Notes: generated by a model from the sequence alone, not told the origin. A DNA stretch of 40,249 bases from Gammaproteobacteria bacterium (GCA_002726595.1 PBTO01000032.1:1-40249), one strand, 5' to 3'; positions 9,217-18,960 are shown, numbered from the stretch's first letter. Translations and numbers: made by a program.

Positions 9217-10392
9217 GTGAAAGCATTGATGCCAATCAATGCCAGGAATAATGAAATGTTTGTAAAAATTTTAAAGGGCCTGGGCGGGTTGGTTGTATTG
9301 CTGATGTTAGTGGCAATAGTCGGTTACGTTGCAACCGGACCGATGCAACCGGCGGCAGGTTCCAGTAGTGCCGAATGGCTGGAATCGGGTGCTTATTCAG
9401 TTGGGCAGGCAGACTACATTTTTGTCGATGCATCCCGACCTACGGATGAAAACCGCGGCGTTCCCGGTAAGCCAGATCGGACTTTTCCAACCACACTCTG
9501 GTACCCAGAAAATGCCGAAGGGCTCCACCCACTTATCATCCACAGCCACGGTATACTGTCTAATAGAGCGGAGATGCCTTATCTGGTTGAGGCGTTAGCT
9601 AGCCATGGCTATGTGGTTGCTGCAGCGAATTATCCGCTGAGCTCTGGCGCTACCGAGGGCGGCGCTACACCGAACGATGTAGGCAATCAACCTGCCGATG
9701 TGTCGTTCCTTATTGACTCCGTGCTGGCGCTTACTGGAGAAGATAAGCCGTTTGTCGGCTCAATTGATCGGGATCGTATCGGCCTGAGTGGATATTCCCT
9801 CGGCGGACTGACCACCAATCTCGCGACGTATCATGCCAGGTTGCGAGATCCTCGGGTCAGTGCGGCGGTTTCCATCGCCGGACTTTCGGTGGCGTTTACC
9901 CCTGCCTTCTTTGCTACGACAGAGGTGCCTTACCTTGCCATTTCAGGGACTGCCGATGCGCTCATCGAACATCAACGCAACGCCTCCGATATTACCTCTC
10001 GTGTCCGCAATTCCTCGCTGGTAACTATCAGCGGTGGCTCTCATTTAGGATTCGCAGGTTTGGCAGATCCCCTGTTTAGATTCATGAATAACCCGGACAC
10101 CATCGGTTGTAGCGGTGTACTTGCGGTAATAGGGGATGATCCGGATGCGGTATTTGGGGCGTTGGGCACTGTGGAAGAAGGCGTGGACATGAGCAGAGAC
10201 CTGCCTGGCATTTGTGACTATGGTTTCGCCGAGGCCATCCATCCCGGCAGGCAGCAGATGATTACCCAGATTGCCGTGTTGAGTTTTTTCGAATCGGTGT
10301 TTAATCAGGATAGAACCCAGCGAGGAAAGGCATTACAGCAATTGACCCAAGCGCTTGCTGCGGATTTTCCTGAAGTGTCGTTCGCCCTCTAG
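9217..10392 (+). CDS. Membrane-anchored/secreted alpha/beta hydrolase (dienelactone hydrolase / PAF-acetylhydrolase-like)
   Basis: N-terminal TM; HPLIIHSHGILSNRAEMPYLVEALASHGYVVAAANYPLS; nucleophile elbow GLSGYSLGGLTT; ISGGSHLGF His region. Confidence 0.85.
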   Translation: MKALMPINARNNEMFVKILKGLGGLVVLLMLVAIVGYVATGPMQPAAGSSSAEWLESGAYSVGQADYIFVDASRPTDENRGVPGKPDRTFPTTLWYPENAEGLHPLIIHSHGILSNRAEMPYLVEALASHGYVVAAANYPLSSGATEGGATPNDVGNQPADVSFLIDSVLALTGEDKPFVGSIDRDRIGLSGYSLGGLTTNLATYHARLRDPRVSAAVSIAGLSVAFTPAFFATTEVPYLAISGTADALIEHQRNASDITSRVRNSSLVTISGGSHLGFAGLADPLFRFMNNPDTIGCSGVLAVIGDDPDAVFGALGTVEEGVDMSRDLPGICDYGFAEAIHPGRQQMITQIAVLSFFESVFNQDRTQRGKALQQLTQALAADFPEVSFAL

Positions 10393-10541
10393 AGTGAGGC
10401 CTTTGTTATAAACAAAGATGGCAAACTATCGGGGAAGGACTACGATTTTTCTGCAACGAAGCGGGATCTGCCTTCTCTATAGACTTGATCGGGGATTCGT
10501 TTTATATTCCCGTAACCCCGCAACAGTGACTTGCCCAGCAA

Positions 10542-11576
10542 ATGAATCCAGCCACAGCTTTACCACTCGCCATTACTGCTCTGTTGTTGGGCGTTACCAA
10601 GACTACCCACGCCCAAAGCATAAAGCTTGAGCGATTGCCAACTGAAACCTTAAACATCACCGCGCCCTCTGAACGGGTTACCGGTACACCGGGAAATATG
10701 ACATTCAGCAACAGGGATTGCCGCTCTTATCCCGTCACGGAAAGCCGATCCCGAATCGTCAATACTGCAGTACAGGAGTGGGCGTATTTTGGCTTCGGTA
10801 TCCAGGATCAGACCCTCACCACTGTTTCCGGAGAGAGTGCACCGAGAGAGAGGCGCCGGCGACCACGCATGAGCAGCGAGGAAGCCGCACGGGTAGCAGA
10901 TTCAATCGCTGGATACTGGTCGGCAACGCCAGACAGCGGCTGGATTCTGCAACGGCAGAACGAGTCCTGGAATTCCCGTGGAGTTACCTCAAGATGGCGT
11001 ACCCCCTGGTCAGCAGCCTTCATATCCTGGGTGATGTGTGAAAACGGATTGGGAGAGCCCGGTCACTTCGAACGGGCCATCGCTCACCACACCTATATTG
11101 ATCAGGCCATTCTTGCCCGTGAGCAGGGTGATCCAAATACTGCCTTTATGGCCTACGATCCCGGTGAAATGCCAGTCGTTCCTGGAGACCTGCTGTGTCG
11201 GGGCAGTCGTCCGGCCTATCAATCGATCGCCGAGCGTCGGCGCCACATTGGTGTGGGCGCCAGAACCCATTGTGATATTGTGGTAAAAATGGATGAAGTG
11301 GCAGACCGCATTATGGTCATCGGCGGTAACGTCCGTGGCTCGGTGACAATGAAGTTGTTACCGGCTATCGCCGCAACAAACGGATTATTAAAGCCTGCGC
11401 CCTACAATAGGCGGCGGATATTTGCTCATCTGAAACTGAATGCAGATCCGATCTCGGACAATGCACTTGACCTCAGCCCGACCATCAGGGCGATGAATTG
11501 TGGCGATATACAGCCAACCACCGCCATGGTGGCGGCCAATCTTACTGTGGAGTCTTCAGACACCTGTAAAGAGTAA
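10542..11576 (+). CDS. DUF2272 domain-containing secreted protein
   Basis: WRTPWSAAFISWVMCENGLGEPGHFERAIAHHTYIDQAI ... VVPGDLLCRGSR ... THCDIVVKM match the DUF2272 pattern as I remember it. Confidence 0.75.
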   Translation: MNPATALPLAITALLLGVTKTTHAQSIKLERLPTETLNITAPSERVTGTPGNMTFSNRDCRSYPVTESRSRIVNTAVQEWAYFGFGIQDQTLTTVSGESAPRERRRRPRMSSEEAARVADSIAGYWSATPDSGWILQRQNESWNSRGVTSRWRTPWSAAFISWVMCENGLGEPGHFERAIAHHTYIDQAILAREQGDPNTAFMAYDPGEMPVVPGDLLCRGSRPAYQSIAERRRHIGVGARTHCDIVVKMDEVADRIMVIGGNVRGSVTMKLLPAIAATNGLLKPAPYNRRRIFAHLKLNADPISDNALDLSPTIRAMNCGDIQPTTAMVAANLTVESSDTCKE

Positions 11577-11681
11577 GGGTCGGCGGCATAGATTTTTTAA
11601 TCCCCAGGCTACTCTCCCAACACAGTACCCGAATTTCACCGAAACCCGATGCCACCGTCTCGAACTCTAGGTAACTTACGT

Positions 11682-11695
11682 TTGATCTTGATCAA
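11682..11695. promoter_or_regulatory. FNR/ANR-type binding site
   Basis: Perfect TTGAT-CTTG-ATCAA, matching the TTGATNNNNATCAA consensus; TATGCT at 11718-11723 sits where a class II (-41.5) promoter -10 would be expected. Confidence 0.7.
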
Positions 11696-11776
11696 GAGAC
11701 ATTCTTTTGAATTTATCTATGCTGAATCAGCACCCGGCAATGATGGCCGAACCGACAGGGAGAATAAGGAGTCGTT

Positions 11777-12214
11777 TTGTATACAGTAGATGAAATCATG
11801 ACCACCAATGTAGTGACCCTGCAGCCGGAGGAGCCGGTTTTCAAAGGGATGGCGTTAATGGCGGAAATGCACATTCGTCATCTCCCGATCGTTGACAAGG
11901 ACCACCATTTATTGGGTATTTTGAGTCATCGGGATATATTGCGAGCCGATGTTTCCAGTTTGAACAGCGGCGGGCAGAAATTTCGCTCAAGTGTTGAAAC
12001 CAGCCCCATAAGCACCATTATGAGCGAGAAAGTTTGTGCTGCCTCTCCCAAAGACAGCTTACGCAGCGTTGGAAGGATTTTGCTGCAGGAGAAGTTCGGC
12101 TGCGTTCCGATCATCGATGAAGGTGTCCTGGTGGGCATAATAACAGATACAGACTATGTTACTGTGGCCATAAATCTGATTGAAGAACTGGAAGATTTTG
12201 AAGATGCGGCATAG
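11777..12214 (+). CDS. CBS domain pair protein
   Basis: TTG start; two CBS repeats (MTTNVVTLQPEEPVFKGMALMAEMHIRHLPIVDKDHHLLGILSHRDIL; IMSEKVCAASPKDSLRSVGRILLQEKFGCVPIIDEGVLVGIITDTDYV). Confidence 0.93.
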   Translation: MYTVDEIMTTNVVTLQPEEPVFKGMALMAEMHIRHLPIVDKDHHLLGILSHRDILRADVSSLNSGGQKFRSSVETSPISTIMSEKVCAASPKDSLRSVGRILLQEKFGCVPIIDEGVLVGIITDTDYVTVAINLIEELEDFEDAA

Positions 12215-12322
12215 TTAAATTTGCCAGGCGAGCGGCAATTTCAGGGATTGACAGATTTCCTTCACGGATTGCTCGAACTCTGGATTCAATGGAAGAACCA
12301 GTTAGACAGCAGGCAGCCAGCT

Positions 12323-12358
12323 AAAAACCCCATCCAGCTACTCTGGGTGGGGTTTTTT
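12323..12358 (+). terminator. Rho-independent terminator downstream of CBS gene
   Basis: AAAAACCCCATCCAG-CTACT-CTGGGTGGGGTTTTTT. Confidence 0.85.
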
Positions 12359-12569
12359 ATTGACTGTACCCCAACGGCAAAGCTTTATACCAAACCAATC
12401 GGTAATGCGGGATTTTTCAGTGACAATTACTTATTGATAACTTGCTGCTATGCCATTAACTTAACAACTTGATAGCCTGCTGCCCTCGAATCTCTGGCTA
12501 AAGTTGGCAGGTACTAACAAACACAGTACTTCCGGTACTGTTTATCGGAGTGCAAATAGGGTGACAATA

Positions 12570-13466
12570 ATGAAAAGAATAATTTTTATAATCGTGTTGA
12601 CGCTCCTTAGTATCGCCACACTAGGGATAGTAACCGCCCAACAGCGTCCCACGCTGACTCCCGAACAATTAGCTCGGGTGCAAATACACCCGGTTCCAGG
12701 CAAAGCGGGTCTTTACGTTATCCCCGGCTTCGATGGCAGCCTATCCGGAGGCAATGTGGCGGTCAGAGTTACCGGTAACGGTGTTATTCTGGTCGACAAT
12801 AAATTTGCCTATAGCGCAAGCGACATCATCAGGCAAGTGTCAAGCGTAACCACCGAGCCCATCAGCTATGTGTTGAATACCCACCATCACAGTGACCATG
12901 CCGGAAGCAATGCCGACTTTATGCCGGCCGCCCAGGTGATTGGGCATGAGAATGTCCGCCGCAATATTATCCGCAATGACCTGGGCGGTGCTCCACCGAT
13001 CATCTTTTCCCATAGCACGAGCGTCTTTGTCGGCGATGTCGAAGCGCAGGCCCATCATTTCGGACGCGGCCATACCAACGGCGACTCGGTCATTTACTTT
13101 CCCGACCTGCGCACGGTCCATACCGGCGATCTGTTTATCTGGGGAGATCGTCTGGACGGCAGTACAATGGCTCCCTTCATCGACTACGCCAATGGTGGTA
13201 GTGCGGCTGAGTGGTCCGCAACTCTCGACGGCTTGCTAACCCTCGATTTTGATACGGTCATTCCGGGTCATGGCCCCATCCTGACCAGGGCTGATGTCAG
13301 AACATTTCAGGACAAGTTTTCACGTTTGGTCCTGCGCATGACGAGGTTGATTGATGCGGGTGTGAGTCGGGATGATATCGCTACTCGGCTTGAACTTGAC
13401 GACCTGAACTGGCCGTTTGCCCCGCGTGCGGTGCAGGCAATCTTCGATGAGTTATCCGGACAGTAA
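12570..13466 (+). CDS. Secreted MBL-fold metallo-hydrolase (SoxH/quinoprotein-relay-like)
   Basis: Signal peptide from ATG 12570; HHHSDHAGSN (HxHxDH), GRGHTNGDSVIYFPDLRTVHTGDLF, VIPGHG motifs. Confidence 0.9.
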   Translation: MKRIIFIIVLTLLSIATLGIVTAQQRPTLTPEQLARVQIHPVPGKAGLYVIPGFDGSLSGGNVAVRVTGNGVILVDNKFAYSASDIIRQVSSVTTEPISYVLNTHHHSDHAGSNADFMPAAQVIGHENVRRNIIRNDLGGAPPIIFSHSTSVFVGDVEAQAHHFGRGHTNGDSVIYFPDLRTVHTGDLFIWGDRLDGSTMAPFIDYANGGSAAEWSATLDGLLTLDFDTVIPGHGPILTRADVRTFQDKFSRLVLRMTRLIDAGVSRDDIATRLELDDLNWPFAPRAVQAIFDELSGQ

Positions 13467-13637
13467 GAGGCCCGTCTCGGTTTCTTCACTCTGTACCAAA
13501 TACTGTGAGAGAAATGTTGATCAAAAAAATACAGAAATAGACGATGGAAATCGTAATAAGCTATTGTAGTTTCTCGGTGTAACGACCAATTTTTATCGCT
13601 TAGTTAGAGCTATTGAATGGAACTGGACTAGAAGCGA

Positions 13638-16292
13638 ATGAAAAATCACCCGCACTTATCAGAAAAGCTTGCACTGCTCTATGCTCTGCGTGCCAATCCT
13701 TCGATAAATTGTCATGCTGATTTGGCAAAACGCCTGGGAATTGCTCCCCAGGCGATCAGCATATGGATTCATGGTACTGCTACCCGGACCGGTGATTGTA
13801 TTCCCAACGCTCAGATTGATGCGGTTGCCTATGTAGTTGCAATCGAGGCTCATTGGTTTGCACTTGACTTGGAAAGTTTTAAAAATAAATTGCATCAAAA
13901 ACTTGAACGTGAGAGCCGGAGGTATTCAGCCAGGCCTGAGAAAATTTCCCTGTCTTTGCTGCCAATGACCAACGCAGAAATATTTGGTCGAGTAGAAGAG
14001 CTGAAATTACTTGATGCTGCCTGGGAGGAATCAGCAAACAATGTTATTCAGGTAGTGGCCTTCGGAGGTGTAGGTAAAAGCACACTGATAAATTGCTGGT
14101 TGTCTCGGCTAGAGAAAAAAAATTACCGGGGAGCTGAAAAAGTCTATGCCTGGTCCTTCTACTGGCAAGGAAGTTCTTCAGATGTTAAATCATCAGGAGA
14201 CTTCTTCATTGAGCATGCGCTGGATTGGTTTGGTGACGAGCAGCCGACCGAGGGCACGCCCTGGGCAAAAGCAACGCGTCTTGCCAATCTGATAAGAGCT
14301 TCTAAAACCTTACTCATTTTGGATGGTCTTGAGCCATTGCAATTCCCCCCGGGTCCGAAGAAGGGACAAGTAGAAAACCCGGCTGTAGCCCTGTTGATCA
14401 GGGAGCTAGCTTCTGATAATAGCGGTTTGTGTGTTATTACTTCACGCATCGGTGTGACTGATCTGATTTCGTATCAGGACGGACGAGTTCAAACAATAGA
14501 TTTAGGTTCTCTTTCGGTTGAAGCAGGCACACAAATGTTGAAGAGTGCGGGAATTTTGGGCGATTCAGCTGACTTTACTTCTGTAATTAAAGAATACTCC
14601 GGGCATCCATTGAGTTTATCATTACTGGCGGGATATTTATTAGTAGTACATCAGGGAGATATCAGTAAATTCAGGGAGGTAAAATCGCTGTTTGATGATC
14701 AAAATTTGGGCACGCATGCGAGGAATTTGATGCGAGTTTATCTGGATTGGTTCAAGAATACGCCTCAGTGTAGTTTGCTATACCTGATAGGCTTATTCGA
14801 CAGAGCAGTAACGTTGCAAAATCTCCAGACGCTCTGTTCGAATGAAACTATTGATTCACTCACCAGCGAGCTTGCAAGTTTCACGAACTCTGAATGGCGC
14901 TATGCAATTTCAAATCTGAAAGATGCTAATCTTGTCTCCGTCGATCAAAGAGGTAATGACCTTATTATCGACTGCCACCCTCTGGTCAGGCATTACATCA
15001 ATGATTATTTGGCCACAGAACACAAAGAATTGTGGGGCAAGGGTCATGGCTTGATATTTCGTCACTTGCAGCAGGCAGCCGTGGGCGACCCGTCGAATAT
15101 GAGGGAACTGGAACCCTTGTTCCGTGCTGTAATCCAAGGATCACAGGCAGGGTTGTATGTTGAAGCTTTTTAGCTGTATTTTGAGCGAATTAAAAGAGGT
15201 TACACCATGCTGATGACAAAAGGTTCTCATCATGCAGACCAAGCCTGTATCAAGGCTTTCTTTAACAAACAGTGGACTGAGCCAGTGGATGCCCTACCCG
15301 AAGATGCCAAATTACATCTTTTGTCCAGTGCCGCTACAAATTTAATGTCACTGGGAAATATAGATGAGGCAATTGGCCCCTCTCGCAAGAGTATCGACTG
15401 GTTTGTACAACATGAAAGATGGTTGGAGGCCACAAGCGCTGCTGCACCTCTTTGGTCGATGCTAGTGGCTGCGGGCAGGCTCAATGAGGCGATTGAGCTA
15501 TTGGACAAATTACAGGATTGTGTTGCCAAGACCAACAATAATGTATTAAGTGCCATGGCAATGAATTTATATGCCCACGCCTATCATTTGTCTGGTGAGG
15601 ATGAAAAGGCAAGGCAATTATTCGAGCAGGTCGAGGACACGCTTAGCCAAAGGGAGCCATATTCCCCCGTATCGTTTCCAACAATTAGTTCGTATTACTG
15701 TAAGTTTTTGGTGGAGACAGGAGCCCATAAAAAGGCATTACAAAGAGCGTTACAAACCTTTGAATGGAGAAGGGAAAAGGCCTGGCAGGTTGCAATAGAT
15801 ACCACTTCACTGTTGGCCAGTGATCACTTGGTTCTTGGTCTGGCATATCTGAAGTTGCGTGATCCTGATAATGCCAAACTTCATCTTGATAAGCAGGTGG
15901 AGCTGTTTAAATCTGCCGATGAGTGGTTGTACCTACCCATCGGTCTTAGTTCGAGGGCGCTATTTCACATAGAAAACAACAATTACCAGGCGGCCGAAAC
16001 AGACCTGGATGAGGCTCTGGAAATTCCAATTAGGACCGGCGCAAAATTTGGACAATGGGAGGCTATTGTTAATCTTGCCCTGCTTTATTTCCAGCGCGGT
16101 GATTGCGAACTAAGTAGATCATTTTTGCAGAGGGCGAAAAAATTATCTGGCATGGAACTCTATCGCCATAGGGATGATGAATTGGTGAGTCTTGAAGAAA
16201 ATCTTTCACTTGCACTAGACGCAAGTGATCTTGCTGAACCAATCACTTCAGCTGTTCGAAGCGCGCCAATACAGAGCTCCGATATTTGTTGA
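13638..16292 (+). pseudogene. STAND (NB-ARC/NACHT-like) ATPase with N-terminal HTH and C-terminal TPR, interrupted by an in-frame TAG (15171-15173); annotated as ORFs 13638..15173 and 15207..16292
   Basis: Walker A AFGGVGKST, Walker B LLILDGLEPLQ, LCVITSR; HTH-like DLAKRLGIAPQAISIWIHG. ORF1 and ORF2 are in the same frame (offset 1569 = 3x523), separated only by TAG + LYFERIKRGYT, a typical linker in this family; ORF2 is TPR-rich. Confidence 0.8.
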
Positions 16293-16493
16293 GTCCATAG
16301 ATAATGAAGGCATGAACACGGATTCTCAACATACAACAAATTTCATTTATGCCAATTGGCAAGAGTCTCTCTCCTTTCCATGCGCATAGCTGGGAGAGAA
16401 GTAAAAGTTTATTCTGCTCATGGGCCCTGGCTTTCAATAAGATCTTATTAATGTTCCTACATATAATACCCCTCGAATCGCCTGAGGTCCTCC

Positions 16494-16985
16494 ATGCTCT
16501 ATGAAGTCGAGGGTGATATCCTGCTGACCCGGGCCCAGGTAATTGCCCAGGGTGTAGCCACCTATGACCCGATGAACCGTGGTCTGTCCAAGAAACTCCA
16601 CGAGCGGTATCCGGTCATGGTGACCGCATTTAACGAATGGTGCGATATGAGCAATCCCGAACTCGGTGCGCTTTGGTTGTGGGGAGACCCAGACAAGCTG
16701 CTGGTGCTCAATATGGTTACCCATGAGGGTGATATTGATGACCCGACCAGAACGGGCCGGGCATCAAAAATAGCCGTACACCGGTGCCTGCGTGCCTTGG
16801 CGAAGATGGTGGTAGACGAAAAACTCAAGTCCATCTCAATGCTGAAGCTGGGAACCGGTTTTGGCGGGCTTGACTGGTTCGAGGTGCGCGGCATGATGCA
16901 CTCGCAACTGGGTGAGCTATTGATTCCAATTTTTGTCTACGTGACAGAGCTGGATGGCCAGATCGCTTCGGAACTAGGGATGTAA
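16494..16985 (+). CDS. Macrodomain (ADP-ribose-binding) protein
   Basis: EVEGDILLTRAQVIAQGV...NRGLSKKL; LLVLNMVTHEG; ISMLKLGTGFGGLDWFEVRGMM resembles the macrodomain core and GxGxGGLDW loop. Confidence 0.75.
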   Translation: MLYEVEGDILLTRAQVIAQGVATYDPMNRGLSKKLHERYPVMVTAFNEWCDMSNPELGALWLWGDPDKLLVLNMVTHEGDIDDPTRTGRASKIAVHRCLRALAKMVVDEKLKSISMLKLGTGFGGLDWFEVRGMMHSQLGELLIPIFVYVTELDGQIASELGM

Positions 16986-17105
16986 AACCGGCATCGCTGT
17001 TTTATTGCTGATCAGCGCCGTGGCTTCCTGGCCCTGATTGTCCCATACTCACAGATACTTCAAAGAGCAGGATGCTTAATTCGTGTAAATACCCGGAGCA
17101 AAGAT

Positions 17106-17618
17106 ATGAAAAAAATTCTAATAACAGCCGCAGCCATCGTAATTTCCTCAATAGTTCTGGCGCAGACACCAGCACCCGCAACGCCCCAGGTGGCAACCGG
17201 TATCACCGGCGGGGAAATTCAGTCCTTCATTGACCATCTGCCCCGTGACCGGGTGAGCGACCGGCCGATTCGGGTAGTGGATGTGACTGGCGACATTCGG
17301 GTAGGTGTCTTTGGCGTTTACCGTCCGATGGGGGTGACAGGTGATGTCAATGTGCATCTGGTCGATACCACCGAGATTTATTATATGCTCAAGGGAGCGG
17401 CCACACTGGTTACCGGTGGAACCCTGGTTGAGCCCTATCCCGCATCGGATAGCTGGATGCGTGCCAAGGGTATTGAAGACGGTGTAACCCAGCGCGTAAT
17501 TCCTGGCGATGTGGTCATTATTCCGGGGCACACACCACACTGGTGGAGTGAGCTGGAAAGCGAAATCGAGTATCTTATTTTCCGACCCGATCCCAATAAG
17601 CGCCTGAATTTACTCTAA
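17106..17618 (+). CDS. Secreted cupin-domain protein
   Basis: Signal peptide MKKILITAAAIVISSIVLA; TTEIYYMLKGAATLVTGG ... VIPGDVVIIPGHTPHWWSEL cupin motifs. Confidence 0.85.
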   Translation: MKKILITAAAIVISSIVLAQTPAPATPQVATGITGGEIQSFIDHLPRDRVSDRPIRVVDVTGDIRVGVFGVYRPMGVTGDVNVHLVDTTEIYYMLKGAATLVTGGTLVEPYPASDSWMRAKGIEDGVTQRVIPGDVVIIPGHTPHWWSELESEIEYLIFRPDPNKRLNLL

Positions 17619-17653
17619 GTCGAGCAGGCCCGTCTGTTTAAGCCACCAATTAA

Positions 17654-17685
17654 AAAGGGGCTCATCCTTATGGATGAGCCCCTTT
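17654..17685. terminator. Bidirectional terminator between convergent genes
   Basis: Perfect 14-bp stem AAAGGGGCTCATCC-TTAT-GGATGAGCCCCTTT. Confidence 0.85.
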
Positions 17686-17708
17686 CAGCTACTGAAATTT
17701 CTGTTCAG

Positions 17709-18635
17709 TTACCGTTCTTCCTCAAAGCGCGAAAATTTCGCTGCATCTTCCGCATCCATATTTCTGTAGATGGAAAGATAGTCGGCACCGCCACCAAAAT
17801 GCACCCTCAACCAGGCATAGGCAAATTTACCCAGAGTTAACTTGTCCGGGCCACTGTTTGTGGCAATATTATGATCACCCGTGGCGAATTCCATGTAGGC
17901 CCTGTGGGTCGACGAGGCAATCGAGTCGAAAATCGCCCGGGCATGGCCTTCCGGTGGAGCGACCGTGTCTTCGGCGCTGATTACAATGAGCGTAGGAACT
18001 TCAAGGCCACTGAAATCTCTTTCATAGGGCTGGCCCAGTTCACAACAGTAAGGCGACAGTGGAATGACGGCCTTGATGGCGCTGCCAAGTTCATCCGCGG
18101 CATAGAGACTGCCGCCGCCGCCCAGTGAATGGCCCATTATGGCTATGTTGTCCGTATCGATTTTTCCCAGTAACGGGCTGTCACTTTCCGTGTTCTCATT
18201 TTTCAAAAAATTAACCGCAGCGATCTGGGCATTCTTCCGTTCATCGAGCGAATCGGTCGGGGTGTTGGTATCTATAATCATCACCGCAATGCCAAGCGAG
18301 GCGAGCATAGGTCCCCACCAGTTATAGCCTTCCTGATTACCGCGATACCCAGGTATCAAAGCCACTGCCCCGACAGGCGGGTCAAAACTCAAAGTCAGGG
18401 GATAGAAGATTGTCGCTGCAGCAAATTCTGCTACCGCTGGCTCCGGGTCGTAGGTTCTTACTTCAAACAGCCTCTCGTCAAACACGCCGCCGATAGTTCG
18501 TGCAATATTCCGGCCTTCAGGCGAATACCGCGTGTTCTCAACATCCTGCGCGAAAGAGGCGGGAGTACTCATTGCTGCCGCAAAAATAGCCAGGGAGAAA
18601 AATGCACCCAGGCGTTTAATTATTTGAAAATTCAT
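17709..18635 (-). CDS. Secreted cutinase/PETase-like dienelactone-hydrolase-fold hydrolase
   Basis: Signal peptide; VGAVALIPGYRGNQEGYNWWGPMLASLGIAVMIIDTNTPTDSLDERKNAQIAAV, LLGKIDTDNIAIMGHSLGGGGSLYAA, VPTLIVISAEDTVAPPEGHARAIFDSI, GDHNIATNSG. Confidence 0.85.
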   Translation of the reverse strand: MNFQIIKRLGAFFSLAIFAAAMSTPASFAQDVENTRYSPEGRNIARTIGGVFDERLFEVRTYDPEPAVAEFAAATIFYPLTLSFDPPVGAVALIPGYRGNQEGYNWWGPMLASLGIAVMIIDTNTPTDSLDERKNAQIAAVNFLKNENTESDSPLLGKIDTDNIAIMGHSLGGGGSLYAADELGSAIKAVIPLSPYCCELGQPYERDFSGLEVPTLIVISAEDTVAPPEGHARAIFDSIASSTHRAYMEFATGDHNIATNSGPDKLTLGKFAYAWLRVHFGGGADYLSIYRNMDAEDAAKFSRFEEER

Positions 18636-18897
18636 CTCAGCTGACCTCTACTTATTTGAATTGTTTGGCAATAAGCCACTGGCTAGTGCAAATATAACAG
18701 AGTGGTTCCAGGTTACAAATACTATCAATACACCCCATCAGTCCAGCGGTAATGGGCGATTATTACATGCCTTGGGACCAGTAAACCATCTCCAATCGCC
18801 ATAGTGGCGCTTTTGGCAGCGCAACTAGGAAAATCAATCCGGTTACCGAAGGCAAGAAATTCCCAGATCAGCCTTCGAGGGGCGAAGAAATCGTTTG

Positions 18898-18927
18898 TTG
18901 ACAATCACAAAAATTGTATCATAATAC
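18898..18927 (+). promoter_or_regulatory. Candidate sigma70 promoter overlapping a GntR-type inverted repeat
   Basis: TTGACA (18898-18903), 16-nt spacer, CATAAT (18920-18925); GTAT-CATA-ATAC inverted repeat 18916-18927 overlaps the -10. Confidence 0.6.
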
Positions 18928-18960
18928 GGGTACAGTAAAACAAACAGACTGCTTGCTTAG

